Origin: Micromonospora sp. NBC_01699 | Lineage (GTDB): Bacteria; Actinomycetota; Actinomycetes; Mycobacteriales; Micromonosporaceae | Assembly (NCBI RefSeq): GCF_036250065.1 | Contig: NZ_CP109199.1 | Span: forward strand, 3,968,001 to 4,032,000 | Direction of reading: 5' to 3' | DNA length: 64,000 nucleotides | Shown: one piece after another, positions 17,563 to 26,739 of the stretch | Layout of the letters: every line of letters begins with the position of its first letter | How positions within the stretch are numbered: the first letter of the stretch is position 1 | Notes under the pieces: model-generated | The model's input: the letters and a program-made list of their open reading frames with translations, nothing else | Database searches by the model: none | Told to the model about the DNA's origin: nothing | Program-made: the position numbers and the translations under genes

Positions 17563-18456
17563 CTAGTCCTCCCGGGTACGGGGGTTGCGCGCGTCGTTGT
17601 ACGCGATGGAGATGAGGGTGGCCGAGACGACCAGGGCGAGCATGGCCAGCGATGGGAAGAGTGTGGTCCACCAGGCGCTGGACATGGCGCCGGACTGCTG
17701 GGCCTCGTACAGGATCCGACCCCAGGACCAGCTGTTCGGGTCGCCGAGCCCGAGGAACGCCAGGCCGGCCGCGGACAGTACGGCCCGCGACGCGGTCAGC
17801 ACCACCGACACCACGATCACCGGGGCGACCGCGGGCAGCAGGTGCTTGCGGATGATCCAGACGTGTGATCCGCCGGTGAGCCTCGCCGCGTCCATGTACG
17901 GCAACCGGACCACCGACAGTGCCTGGGACCGGACCACCCGGGTCACCTCTGGCCAGGAGAAGAACGCGATGACCAGGACCAGGGTGACCAGGCTCGGCCC
18001 GGCCAGCGCGGCGACCAGGATCATCAGCGGCAGCACCGGCAGGGACAGGCAGAGGTCGACGATGGTGCCGATGAGCGTGTCCGCCCGGGGAAAGTAGGCA
18101 CCGAGCACCGCGACCAGTACGCCGAGCACTATCGCGAGCGCGGAGGAGAGCGCGGCGACCACGATGCTGAGCCGGGCTCCCCAGACCACCTCGGCGAAGA
18201 TGTCCCGGCCGAGGTTGTCGGTGCCGAACCAGTGTGCCCCGGACGGGGCCTGGAGCACCTGGTCGCCGTACCCGGACGGGGAGGCGGTGATCAGCGGCGC
18301 GCAGACGCCGACGATCACGAGTACGGCCAGGATGGCGACGGAGGCCAGGCCGAGCGGGTTGCGCCGGAACGCCGACCAGGTGGCTCGGGCCGCGGTGACC
18401 TGGTCGGTGGCGACGGTCTCCAGTGGCCCGACGGGTGCGGTGGCCGCGGTGGTCAA
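17563..18456 (-). CDS. dppC: Dipeptide/oligopeptide ABC transporter permease, DppC/OppC type
   Basis: 297 residues from a TTG at 18456 that overlaps the dppB stop (TTGA). Cytoplasmic N-terminus, RRNPLGLASVAILAVLVIVG first segment, HWFGTDNLGRDIFAEVVWGAR (the DppC-family 'GTDxxGRD' signature), about six membrane segments and the EAA-type coupling loop YMDAARLTGGSHVWIIRKHLLP. Partner of DppB in the membrane channel. Coordinates assume the TTG start; no ATG or GTG fits better. Confidence 0.9.
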   Translation of the reverse strand: MTTAATAPVGPLETVATDQVTAARATWSAFRRNPLGLASVAILAVLVIVGVCAPLITASPSGYGDQVLQAPSGAHWFGTDNLGRDIFAEVVWGARLSIVVAALSSALAIVLGVLVAVLGAYFPRADTLIGTIVDLCLSLPVLPLMILVAALAGPSLVTLVLVIAFFSWPEVTRVVRSQALSVVRLPYMDAARLTGGSHVWIIRKHLLPAVAPVIVVSVVLTASRAVLSAAGLAFLGLGDPNSWSWGRILYEAQQSGAMSSAWWTTLFPSLAMLALVVSATLISIAYNDARNPRTRED

Positions 18457-19418
18457 GACGTCCTCACTCTCGGGTCGAGCAGTCCGTAGGCGAGGTCGGT
18501 CAGCACGTTGGCGACCACCACGGTGGCGGCCAGCAGCACGAACGCGCCCTGTAGGACCGGGAAGTCGAGCTGGGTCACCGCCTCGTAGATGCCCCGGCCG
18601 ATGCCGGGGTAGGCGAAGACGGTCTCGGTCAGCACCGCCCCGCCGACGAGGAAGCCGAGTTGCAGCCCGACCAGGGTGGTGGTGGGCAGCAAAGCGTTGC
18701 GCAGCCCGTGTTTCCAGACCACCTTTCGGTTGGGCAGTCCCTTGGCGCGGGCGAGTACGCAGTAGTCCTCGCCGAGGGACTCGATCAGGGTGGAGCGCAG
18801 GGTCAGCACGTACGAGCCGAGTTGCACCAGGACCAGGCTGAAGCAGGGCAGGATCAGGTGCAGGGCGACGTCGCCGTACCAGGCGGCGCCGTAGATCCCG
18901 GGGCTGTACGCGCCGCCGATGGGCAGCCAGTGCAGTTGCAGCCCGAAGACGAAGAGCAGGAAGATGCCCACGCTCGGGACGAACAGCGACTGCCCGGTCA
19001 CGCCGCCCACCTGGACCAGTCGGTCCAGGAAACCGCGTGGGCGGGTCGCCGCCAGCACCCCCAGGGGGATGCCGACGGCGACCGTCACCACCAGTGACGA
19101 GATGGTCAGCAGCAGGGTCCACGGCAGGCGCTCCAGGAGCACGTCCGTGACCGAGATCTGCTGGGTGAACGAGATCCCCAGGTTGCCGTGCAGCAGCTGC
19201 CACAGGAACTTGCCGTACTGGGTGAGCAGCGGCTGGTCCAGACCGTACTGCGACAGCAGGATCTGGCGCGCTTCCGGAGTCATGTTCGGGCTGGCCACCG
19301 CCAGCGCGGGGTCACCCGGCAGCAGCCGGAGCAGGAGGAAGGTGACCGTGGCAGCGAACCACAGGGTCAGCACTCCCCTACCCAGTCTGCGCACCGCGAA
19401 TCGGACAACCTGCGGCAT
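18453..19418 (-). CDS. dppB: Dipeptide/oligopeptide ABC transporter permease, DppB/OppB type
   Basis: 321 residues. N-terminal FAVRRLGRGVLTLWFAATVTFLLLRLLPGDPA is the classic DppB start. About six membrane segments; coupling loop YCVLARAKGLPNRKVVWKHGLRNAL carries the EAA signature. Five bases after dppA and overlapping dppC by four bases, so the three are one transcription unit. Confidence 0.93.
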   Translation of the reverse strand: MPQVVRFAVRRLGRGVLTLWFAATVTFLLLRLLPGDPALAVASPNMTPEARQILLSQYGLDQPLLTQYGKFLWQLLHGNLGISFTQQISVTDVLLERLPWTLLLTISSLVVTVAVGIPLGVLAATRPRGFLDRLVQVGGVTGQSLFVPSVGIFLLFVFGLQLHWLPIGGAYSPGIYGAAWYGDVALHLILPCFSLVLVQLGSYVLTLRSTLIESLGEDYCVLARAKGLPNRKVVWKHGLRNALLPTTTLVGLQLGFLVGGAVLTETVFAYPGIGRGIYEAVTQLDFPVLQGAFVLLAATVVVANVLTDLAYGLLDPRVRTS

Positions 19419-19423
19419 CGGCG

Positions 19424-21010
19424 TCAGCTCTTCGTCACGTTGGCCAGGGACTGCGGATCCACCACGGAGAGCAGCTCACTGGGCTTGATCACGAAACCAC
19501 TCCACTTGTCGCTGTGGGCGAAGTAGAGGTTCTGCATGTACATCACGTTGTCGTACACGTTGGCGTGGACGATCTTGGCCGCCTGCTGGGCAAGCGAGCG
19601 CTGCTCGGCCTTGTCCGTGCTCGCCTGCGCCTTGGTGATCAGTTCGTTCAACGCCGGGTCGTCGACCAGCGAGTAGTTGATCGCACCGCCGGGCAGGTAG
19701 GTCAGGGCCATGTTGGTGGTCGGGTCGTCCATGATGGCGAAGTTGCCGGCGTAGATGTCGTACTCTCCGGCGGCCGTCTTGGCCAGGTACGTGTTGCGGT
19801 CCATGCCCTGGAGGTTGATCGTGATGCCGGCCTTGGCCGCGTCGTCCTTGACGATGGTCGCCCACTGCGAGGTGACCGCGTCCTGTAGGGAGTAGATCAT
19901 CGACAGCGAGAGCGTCTTGCCGGGTCCGTAACCGGCCTCGGCGAGCAGTTGCTTCGACAGGTTGGGGTCGAAGTTGTACTCCTGGAGCGACGGGTCGACG
20001 AACTCCTTGAGCACCGGCGGGATCGGGCTGGAACCGGTGGTGACCGCCTGGCCCTGGAGCACGACCGTACGGATCGCGTTGTAGTCGACCGCGTGGGCGA
20101 GCGCCTGGCGGACCTTGACGTTGTCCAGCGGCTTGCGCTTCATGTTGTACGTCATGTGCGCGTAGCCGAGGCCCGGAACCTCCTCGACCTTGATCCCGCT
20201 GGCGGCCTGGAGGTTCTTCACCTGGGCCGGCGGCAGGGCGTTGGCGATCAGGTCCACGTCGCCGTTCTTCAGCGCGAGTATCTCGGTGTTGACGTCCGGG
20301 TAGACCCGGTAGACGATCTTCGCCACGGTCGGCGTGCCGTTGGGCGCGAACGGGTACGGGGTGACCCGCTCCAGGGTGTAGTTCTGCCCCTTGGCGAAGC
20401 TGGTCAGCTTGTACGGTCCGGCGCTGACCCAGTTGCTGTTGTTGGGGAACTTGGCCACGCTGCCGGCCGGCTCGAAGACGTGCTGCGGGACCACGTTCAT
20501 CCAGAATCCGGCCTCGCTGACCACTGTCGAGTCCGGGTTCTTGAGCTTCAGTTCGACCCGGGTCGGCGACGGCGCCGAGGCGGAGTCGACGTTGACCAAC
20601 TGGCCGTAGGTGGTGTTGCCGGCCGGCTTGTCCTTGAGGATCGCATTGATCGTGTACGCGACGTCACTGGCGGTGACGGGCTTGCCGTCGCTCCATTTCA
20701 TGTCGTCGCGCAGCTCGTAGTAGCCGGTGGTCGGGTTGGTGTAGCCGAACGTCTTGGCCAGGTAGGGCTGCTTGGCGCCGTTGGCGTCGATGGTCAGCAG
20801 CCGCGGGTACATCAGGCTGGTGATCCAGTTGTCGGTACGGCTGTTGCCGACCAGCGGGTTGAAGTTGACCACGTCGGTGGTGGTGGCGATCGTCAGTGTC
20901 GCATCGCTGCCGCCGTCGGCCGTCTTCGACGGTTCGGACGGCCCGCAGGCGGCGACCGTGGACGCCAGCGCGAGGGCGGCGACCGCGATGAGGGGTTTAC
21001 GAACACGCAT
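19424..21010 (-). CDS. dppA: Extracellular peptide-binding lipoprotein (SBP family 5)
   Basis: 528 residues. Lipoprotein signal with lipobox STVAAC, lipidated Cys22. Family 5 solute-binding features: TDVVNFNPLVG, YELRDDMKWSDGKPVTASDVAYT, VRQALAHAVDYNAI. It captures the substrate outside the membrane and hands it to DppBC. The start codon abuts the stop of the M19 dipeptidase gene. The exact ligand (dipeptide, oligopeptide or other) cannot be read from sequence; three peptidase-like genes in the same operon support peptides. Confidence 0.92.
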   Translation of the reverse strand: MRVRKPLIAVAALALASTVAACGPSEPSKTADGGSDATLTIATTTDVVNFNPLVGNSRTDNWITSLMYPRLLTIDANGAKQPYLAKTFGYTNPTTGYYELRDDMKWSDGKPVTASDVAYTINAILKDKPAGNTTYGQLVNVDSASAPSPTRVELKLKNPDSTVVSEAGFWMNVVPQHVFEPAGSVAKFPNNSNWVSAGPYKLTSFAKGQNYTLERVTPYPFAPNGTPTVAKIVYRVYPDVNTEILALKNGDVDLIANALPPAQVKNLQAASGIKVEEVPGLGYAHMTYNMKRKPLDNVKVRQALAHAVDYNAIRTVVLQGQAVTTGSSPIPPVLKEFVDPSLQEYNFDPNLSKQLLAEAGYGPGKTLSLSMIYSLQDAVTSQWATIVKDDAAKAGITINLQGMDRNTYLAKTAAGEYDIYAGNFAIMDDPTTNMALTYLPGGAINYSLVDDPALNELITKAQASTDKAEQRSLAQQAAKIVHANVYDNVMYMQNLYFAHSDKWSGFVIKPSELLSVVDPQSLANVTKS

Positions 21011-22219
21011 CTAGACCCAGACCTCCTCAAGGACACGGATGGTGTTGCCGCCCACGACCTTGCGGATCTCGTCGTCCGAGTAGTCGTGGCTGACCAGCCA
21101 TCCGATGATGTTGTAAAAGCACTCGGCCGGGTTCTCCAGGCCGTCTACGTACTCCACCTTCGGGTGCTCGACATGGCCGTGCGCCTGAGAGATGGACAGG
21201 TTGCCCGAGAAGGCGGTGTGCAGCCCGACGTGGTCGCCGAACAGGGTGTCCGGGCCGAACGTCACGTGGTCGATGCCGATCTTGTCGACCAGGTGGGTGA
21301 AGTGGTCCATCACCGATTCGAGCGAGTGGAACGGGTGCGCCTCGGACAGGGTGGTGTGCGGGGCGGCCTCGATGCCGATCACGCCACCACGCTCGGCACA
21401 CGCCTTGATGAGGGCGTCCGGCTTCATCCGGTTGGTCGGCCACACCTCGCGGGAGCCGCAGTGGGTGATCAGGACCGGCTTCGTGGAGTAGTTGATGACA
21501 TCCAGCGCGGTGCGGTCACCGGAGTGCGAGATGTCGATGGCGAAGCCGAGCTTGTTCATCCGTTCCACGGCCCGCTCGCCGAAGTACGTCAGGCCGCCGT
21601 CGCCCCGCTCCTTGAGCCCGCTGCCGAGGTAGTTCGCCTCGGAGTAGGCGATCCCGATCTGCCGTACGCCGAAGCCGTACAGCACGTCGAGCCGGTCGAC
21701 CTCGTTTTCGATCGGGGTGGCCGCCTCCAGCGCGAAGACGTGGGCCAGCCGGCCGGTCTCGTGCGCCCGGTGGATGTCCCGCAGCGACTCGGCCTTGATG
21801 ACGTAGTCCTGGTGGGCCAGGTCGGCCATCCGGACACCGAGGTCGAAGAGTACGTCCTGGTACTTCCAGCCGGCGTCGCTGGAGATGCAGCAGGTGCCGT
21901 CCATGCCGTTGTCGAAGACCGCGGTCATGCCGGAGCGGGCCAGGCCCTGGTAGCCGGTGGGTTCGCGGCCCTGCCGGATGTGCTCGCGGAGCTGGCCCAT
22001 GTCCTGGGGGAAAACCTGGACGTGGTCGTGCAGCGAGATCACGATTTCGTCGGTGAGTAGCCGAACGGTTCGTTCCCGCTGGCTGTCCGACAGCTCCAGG
22101 CCCTGGTAGGCGGGGACACGGCTGATCTGTTCGGCGTACTTGAAGACCCGGTAGTCCTTGCCCGGCTCCAGGTAGTCATACGCGGTGTAACCGGTGTATC
22201 GCTTTGCGCTGTCAAGCAT
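21011..22219 (-). CDS. M19 (renal dipeptidase) family metallopeptidase
   Basis: 402 residues from ATG at 22219 with AAAGGGG upstream. TIM-barrel amidohydrolase-related family that cleaves dipeptides, including those with D-residues at the C-terminal side. Seen: first metal motif region SLHDHVQVFPQD (the usual HxD reads HDH), bridging acid region FALEAATP, and histidines in IDISHSGD and LITHCGSRE, which match the two downstream histidine ligands. The last part KVVGGNTIRVLEEVW is the typical M19 C-terminus (GGNxLR). First gene of the peptide operon and divergent from dppD. The HDH variant is common in M19-like bacterial proteins but makes the substrate less certain. Confidence 0.85.
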   Translation of the reverse strand: MLDSAKRYTGYTAYDYLEPGKDYRVFKYAEQISRVPAYQGLELSDSQRERTVRLLTDEIVISLHDHVQVFPQDMGQLREHIRQGREPTGYQGLARSGMTAVFDNGMDGTCCISSDAGWKYQDVLFDLGVRMADLAHQDYVIKAESLRDIHRAHETGRLAHVFALEAATPIENEVDRLDVLYGFGVRQIGIAYSEANYLGSGLKERGDGGLTYFGERAVERMNKLGFAIDISHSGDRTALDVINYSTKPVLITHCGSREVWPTNRMKPDALIKACAERGGVIGIEAAPHTTLSEAHPFHSLESVMDHFTHLVDKIGIDHVTFGPDTLFGDHVGLHTAFSGNLSISQAHGHVEHPKVEYVDGLENPAECFYNIIGWLVSHDYSDDEIRKVVGGNTIRVLEEVWV

Positions 22220-22466
22220 CAAAGCCCCTTTCTCCGTGACCCCGGAATGCCGTGATTCAGTGACACTCCGTGTCGTTGCCGTGCCGATTGGTGATGGCGC
22301 GATGTGGTCGCCGCTCCGGCCGGAAAACCGGCGGCCGGGGCGACCCATGCAAGGCTTGCAATAATCCGGCACAGAAGTCAAGATGCAAAAGAAGAACGGG
22401 CAGCAGAGCTAGTCATTCAGCTATCTACGGGCAGCAGCGTCCACTTGATTTACCGGGAGGAAACAC
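22220..22466. other. Divergent promoter region, M19 dipeptidase / dppD
   Basis: 247 bases, AT-richer near dppD, no gene. It contains the palindrome at 22348-22360 and ends in a strong ribosome site GGGAGGAAACAC before dppD. Confidence 0.5.
22348..22360. promoter_or_regulatory. Palindrome TGCAAGGCTTGCA, candidate Lrp operator
   Basis: Perfect 6-bp arms around one central base, located between the divergent M19-dppABC and dppDF units. Lrp/AsnC proteins bind short palindromes of about 13-15 bp, and the operon encodes such a regulator; the connection is inference. Confidence 0.45.
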
Positions 22467-23468
22467 ATGCGTCACCCGCCCGACGCCGCGTTGCACGTAC
22501 GCGGCCTCTCGGTAACTTTCGGCACCCGCCGTGGGCCCGTACCCGCCGTCGTCGACGTCGACCTCGACGTCGCCCCCGGCGAACTGGTGGCCCTGCTCGG
22601 TGAATCCGGCTCCGGCAAATCGGCCGCCGCCCGCGCCATGATGGGGCTGTCCGCCCCCAACGCCACCGTCACCGCCGACCGGCTCCGGCTCGGCGACACG
22701 GACCTGCTCGCGCTGCCGGACCGGCAACGCCGCGAGGTCCTGGGCAACCGGATGAGCATGGTTTTCCAGGACGCGCTGTCCGCGCTGAACCCGGTACTGT
22801 CCATCGGCGACCAGCTCGGCGAGCTGTTCCGCACCCACCGGCAGGCGTCCCGCAAGCAGGCCCGCGCGGCCGCGATCGAACTGCTCGGCCAGGTCGGCAT
22901 CCCGGCACCGTCCAGCCGGGTCGACGACTACCCGCACCAGTTCTCCGGCGGCATGCGGCAACGCATCCTGATCGCGATGGCGATCGCGCTCCGCCCCGAA
23001 CTGGTCATCGCCGACGAGCCGACGACCGCGCTGGACGTGACCGTGCAGGCGCAGATCCTCGAACTCCTCGACGGACTGCGCCGCGACCTGAACATGGCCG
23101 TCCTGCTGATCACCCACGACCTGGGGGTGGTCTCCGAGGTCGCCGACCGGGTGATGGTCATGTACGCCGGCCGGGTGGTCGAGGCCGGTAGCGCCGACGA
23201 CCTGCTCAGCCGCCCGTCGCACCCGTACACCGAGGCGCTGTTGCGCTCGGTCCCGCAGGCCGAACACCGGGGCCGGGACCTGTACGCCATTCCCGGCAGC
23301 CCACCCAGCCCGGCCCACCAGCCGGGCGGCTGCCCGTTCCACCCCCGGTGCGATCGCGTGATCGACCGCTGCCGGACCGAGCGCCCCGTGCTCACCGTCG
23401 TCTCCGCCGGCCGTACCGCGGCCTGCCACCGCAGCGAGGAGGTACGCCATGCCGCCGTCCTCGGGTGA
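22467..23468 (+). CDS. dppD: Peptide ABC transporter ATP-binding protein, DppD/OppD type
   Basis: 333 residues. Walker [10 protein letters not shown] (about 50-58), Q-loop [12 protein letters not shown], signature FSGGMRQR, Walker [13 protein letters not shown], switch histidine in LLITHDLG, and the C-terminal oligopeptide-transport extension with [19 protein letters not shown], whose cysteines coordinate an iron-sulfur or similar site in this subfamily. It ends 20 bases inside dppF. Powers the DppBC permease encoded on the opposite strand. Confidence 0.95.
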   Translation: MRHPPDAALHVRGLSVTFGTRRGPVPAVVDVDLDVAPGELVALLGESGSGKSAAARAMMGLSAPNATVTADRLRLGDTDLLALPDRQRREVLGNRMSMVFQDALSALNPVLSIGDQLGELFRTHRQASRKQARAAAIELLGQVGIPAPSSRVDDYPHQFSGGMRQRILIAMAIALRPELVIADEPTTALDVTVQAQILELLDGLRRDLNMAVLLITHDLGVVSEVADRVMVMYAGRVVEAGSADDLLSRPSHPYTEALLRSVPQAEHRGRDLYAIPGSPPSPAHQPGGCPFHPRCDRVIDRCRTERPVLTVVSAGRTAACHRSEEVRHAAVLG

Positions 23469-24477
23469 CCTGGTGCTCGACGCCCGGGACCTGCACAAGA
23501 CGTTCGCCACCGGCCGGTCCGGCCTACGCCGCTCGCGGGTCAGCGCCGTCGACGGGGTGAGCCTGCGGCTGCACGCCGGCGAGTCGCTCGGCATCGTCGG
23601 CGAATCGGGCTGCGGCAAGTCGACGCTGGCCCGAATGCTGGTCGGACTGGAACGGCCCGACTCCGGCAGCATCGAGATCCACGGGCGGGACGTCACCCGG
23701 GTCCGGGGACAGGACCGGCGGCTGCTGCGCCGGCAGGTGCAGATGGTCTTCCAGGACCCGTACACCTCGCTGGACCCGAGGATGAGCGTGCTCGAACTGA
23801 TCGGCGAGCCGCTGGTCGTACACAAGCAGGTGTCCAGCGCCGCGGCCCGGCGCGACCGGGTCGCCGAACTGCTCGGCCTGGTCAACCTCGCCCCCGAGCT
23901 GATGCACCGCTACCCGCACCAGTTCTCCGGCGGACAGCGCCAGCGCATCGGCATCGCCCGCGCGCTCGCCCTGGAGCCCGAGGTGCTGGTCTGCGACGAG
24001 CCGGTCTCCGCACTCGACATGTCGGTCCAGGCGCAGGTGGTCAACCTGCTGCGCGACCTGCAACGACGGATGAACATCGCGCTGCTGTTCATCGCGCACG
24101 ACCTCTCGGTGGTCCGGCACGTGGCCGACCGGACCGCGGTCATGTACCTCGGTCGGCTCGCCGAAATCGGCGACACCACCACCGTGTACGACGACCCGGC
24201 CCACCCGTACACCCGGGCGCTGCTGTCGGCGGCCCCGGTGGTCGACCGCGACCGGCGGAAACTCGGTGACCGGATCATGCTCATCGGCGACCCGCCGAGC
24301 CCGGCCAACCCGCCGAGCGGCTGCCGGTTCCACACCCGCTGTCGCTTCGCCCAGGACCGCTGCGCCGCCGAACAGCCGGTCGCGCGCCGGCTGGAGGACG
24401 CCTCGGACCGGACGGTGGCCTGCCACTTCGCCGAGGAAGCCCAGGCCACGGGGGCGTCCGCGACCCCGGTCGGCTGA
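23449..24477 (+). CDS. dppF: Peptide ABC transporter ATP-binding protein, DppF/OppF type
   Basis: 342 residues. Walker [23 protein letters not shown] after the Q-loop, signature FSGGQRQR, Walker [14 protein letters not shown]-loop FIAHDLS, and C-terminal [19 protein letters not shown]. Overlaps dppD by 20 bases. Forms the second half of the ATPase dimer with DppD. Confidence 0.95.
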   Translation: MPPSSGDLVLDARDLHKTFATGRSGLRRSRVSAVDGVSLRLHAGESLGIVGESGCGKSTLARMLVGLERPDSGSIEIHGRDVTRVRGQDRRLLRRQVQMVFQDPYTSLDPRMSVLELIGEPLVVHKQVSSAAARRDRVAELLGLVNLAPELMHRYPHQFSGGQRQRIGIARALALEPEVLVCDEPVSALDMSVQAQVVNLLRDLQRRMNIALLFIAHDLSVVRHVADRTAVMYLGRLAEIGDTTTVYDDPAHPYTRALLSAAPVVDRDRRKLGDRIMLIGDPPSPANPPSGCRFHTRCRFAQDRCAAEQPVARRLEDASDRTVACHFAEEAQATGASATPVG

Positions 24478-24674
24478 TCCTCCTGCGTCGACCGCCCCAC
24501 ACCACCGCCGGTCGGCCGGTCCTCCTCAGCGGCCGGCCGGCGGTGCACCATCGCGTCTGTGCCATCTCGTAGTTTCCCCAGAGATGTAGGTCGAGGTCGA
24601 CAAGCCCGAACGCACCTGGGTGACGCGCCGGGGATCGATCGATCGGCCATCTCCGGGTCTGCTGAGGGCATAGG

Positions 24675-25415
24675 GTGCATCGGATGGAGATGGGCACCGA
24701 GGCAGCGAGGGGAGCCGCTCGGTCAGGCACCGGCTACCGTGCGGCGTTTGACCGGCTGTTCGATCGAGGACGTGTTGCCGTTCAAACCGGTACGCACTAC
24801 TCCGACTCTCCGCCGGTCGATGGGGGCCGTTGGGGCATGTCGGTGGTCCTGCGACCTGGCGTGGAGTGTGCGCTCCGATTGGCAGAGGTGACCACTGAGG
24901 CACTGTCGGTGGCTGGGGTGGATCATTGGCCGACAGGTGGGCCAGAGGCGGTGCATCTCACCGTACGGGCGATCCAGGCGCATCGGTCGGTGATGCCTCC
25001 GGGGGACCCGCTGGCGGTGCGGTGCGCGACGGCGCTGGAGCGGGCGGGGACGGTATCGCGGCCCGTGCGGCTGAGAATGCGGGGAGTGACGCTGACTCCT
25101 TCCGGGGTGATGGCGTGTGCGTACCCGGTTGATTCGGCGGCGGACGACTTTGCGGCACGACTGGGCGACGAGCTGGGTGACGACGGCTGGTTCGAGGCAG
25201 GTTTCGCACGGGATATCTGGTACGCGACCGTAGTCCACTTCGCCGGGCCGGTGTCTGACCCGACCGGCCTCGTGGATTGGGTCGCGGCGCGTAGAGATCT
25301 CGATCTCGGCGAGAGCGTGATTCGAGAGGCCGAGTTGCTGCGTTTCCGGTACAACGGTCGACAGCCGGTGCGAGTCACACTCGCGACCACACCACTCGGA
25401 GCGCCCAGCTCCTAG
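24675..25415 (+). CDS. Uncharacterised protein, possible 2H phosphoesterase (2'-5' RNA ligase-like)
   Basis: 246 residues from a GTG with GAGGG 6 bases upstream. The segment EAVHLTVRAIQAHR resembles the first H-x-T motif of 2H phosphoesterases; the strand FARDIWYATVVHFAGP would fall at the second repeat, but an intact second H-x-T is not visible. RMRGVTLTPSGVMACAYPVD also recurs in actinobacterial proteins annotated this way, as far as I recognise. Base composition is slightly lower in GC than its neighbours. Stands alone; function not assigned. Confidence 0.5.
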   Translation: MHRMEMGTEAARGAARSGTGYRAAFDRLFDRGRVAVQTGTHYSDSPPVDGGRWGMSVVLRPGVECALRLAEVTTEALSVAGVDHWPTGGPEAVHLTVRAIQAHRSVMPPGDPLAVRCATALERAGTVSRPVRLRMRGVTLTPSGVMACAYPVDSAADDFAARLGDELGDDGWFEAGFARDIWYATVVHFAGPVSDPTGLVDWVAARRDLDLGESVIREAELLRFRYNGRQPVRVTLATTPLGAPSS

Positions 25416-25500
25416 CATCCGAGCCACAGCCTGGTCACGGCTGCTGGCCCAGACCGGTGACGGTCCTCCCGACGGGCGCCTCGCGGGGGAGGCTCTATCG

Positions 25501-26736
25501 TCAGCCGCCCTCGCCCGTTGCTCGGCGGTGGAACAGCCAGATTCGGAGCAGGAGGAACCGGACCACCGTCGCGACCAGGTTCGCCCCGACCAGCACGAAC
25601 AGCTCCACCGAGCGCGGCGGATGGGCGACCAGGTGGGGCAGCAGCGCGAGCGCGCTGCTGGTCAGGCCGACACCGACGGCGAACACCACCAACCCTTGCA
25701 GGTGGTGCCGGGCGACGTGACGCCGGCCGCTGATGCCGAAGGTGAGCCGCCGGTTCGCGGCGGTGTTCGCCACGGCCGTGACGAGCAGCGCCAGCAGGTT
25801 CGCCGGCTGCGCGCCGATGCCGGTACGCAGCAACGCGTACAGCGTGACGTAGGCGAGGGTGCTGGCGAGCCCGACGGCGGCGAACCGGAGCAGTTGCCGG
25901 GGCAGGCCGGCCGGCACCGGACCGGCCGGGGCGGCGAGAGGTGCACGGCCGAGCTGTGCGCGTACCTCGGTCAGTGAGAGTGCGCCGGTCGCCAGCCGCC
26001 AGATTCCGCGCAGGTCGGCCAGGGCGGTGGCGATGATGTCGACCCGGCTGTCCGGGTCGTCGATCCAGTCGACCGGAACCTCGTGGATGCGCAGCCCGGC
26101 CCGCTGGGCCAGCACCAGCAGCTCGGTGTCGAAGAACCAGCCGGTGTCGCGGACCAGCGGCAGCAGTCGCTCGGCGACATCCCGGCGAATGGCCTTGAAG
26201 CCGCACTGGGCGTCGGAGAACCGGGCCGCGAGCGTGCCCCGTAACAGCAGGTTGTAGCTCCGCGAGATGATCTCCCGCTTGGCGCCCCGGACCACCCGCG
26301 ACCCGCGCCCCAGCCGGGTCCCCACGGCCAGGTCCGAGTGGCCCGAGATCAGCGGTGCGACCAGCGGCAGCAGCGCGGCGAGGTCGGTGGAGAGGTCGAC
26401 GTCCATGTAGGCCAGCACCGGCGCGTCCGACCCGGACCAGGCCGTCCGCAGGGCCAGGCCGCGCCCCTTGCGGTCGAGATGCAGTACGCCGACGCCCGGC
26501 AACGTCTCCACCAGCTCCCGGGCCACCGCGAGGGTGCCGTCCACACTGGCGTTGTCCGCGATGGTGATCCGGAACGGGTACGGAAACGACTCGTCCAGGT
26601 ACGCGTGCAGCCGCCGTACGCACGGGGCGAGGTCGATCTCCTCGTTGTGGACCGGGATGACCACGTCCAGTAGGGCGGTCGACGGTCCCGGTGCCCGCTG
26701 TTGACGCAGCGCTGTCGGTACGGTGGAGGTCGACAC
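25501..26736 (-). CDS. Bifunctional glycosyltransferase family 2 / GtrA-like membrane protein
   Basis: 411 residues. N-terminal GT2 domain about 20-250, dolichol-phosphate mannose synthase-like: VVIPVHNEEIDLAP, ADNASVDGT, metal site MDVDLSTD, and SDAQCGFKAIRRD. C-terminal GtrA domain about 275-400 with four membrane segments (LLRFAAVGLASTLAYVTLYALL; ANLLALLVTAVANTAANRRLTF; the rest). It probably makes a polyprenyl-phosphate sugar and flips or retains it at the membrane, providing donor for the adjacent GT39 enzyme. GTG start 3 bases after the GT39 stop; last gene of the two-component operon. Confidence 0.88.
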   Translation of the reverse strand: MSTSTVPTALRQQRAPGPSTALLDVVIPVHNEEIDLAPCVRRLHAYLDESFPYPFRITIADNASVDGTLAVARELVETLPGVGVLHLDRKGRGLALRTAWSGSDAPVLAYMDVDLSTDLAALLPLVAPLISGHSDLAVGTRLGRGSRVVRGAKREIISRSYNLLLRGTLAARFSDAQCGFKAIRRDVAERLLPLVRDTGWFFDTELLVLAQRAGLRIHEVPVDWIDDPDSRVDIIATALADLRGIWRLATGALSLTEVRAQLGRAPLAAPAGPVPAGLPRQLLRFAAVGLASTLAYVTLYALLRTGIGAQPANLLALLVTAVANTAANRRLTFGISGRRHVARHHLQGLVVFAVGVGLTSSALALLPHLVAHPPRSVELFVLVGANLVATVVRFLLLRIWLFHRRATGEGG

Positions 26737-26739
26737 GGC

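Noticed and set aside
19949-22060. Long plus-strand open frame opposite dppA and the M19 gene
   Set aside because: Antisense shadow; the minus strand encodes well-conserved proteins with correct motifs and spacing.
25416-25500. Possible terminator hairpin between the 2H-like gene and the GT2-GtrA gene
   Set aside because: Only short, imperfect pairings (CCTCCC/GGGAGG) were found; not strong enough to list.
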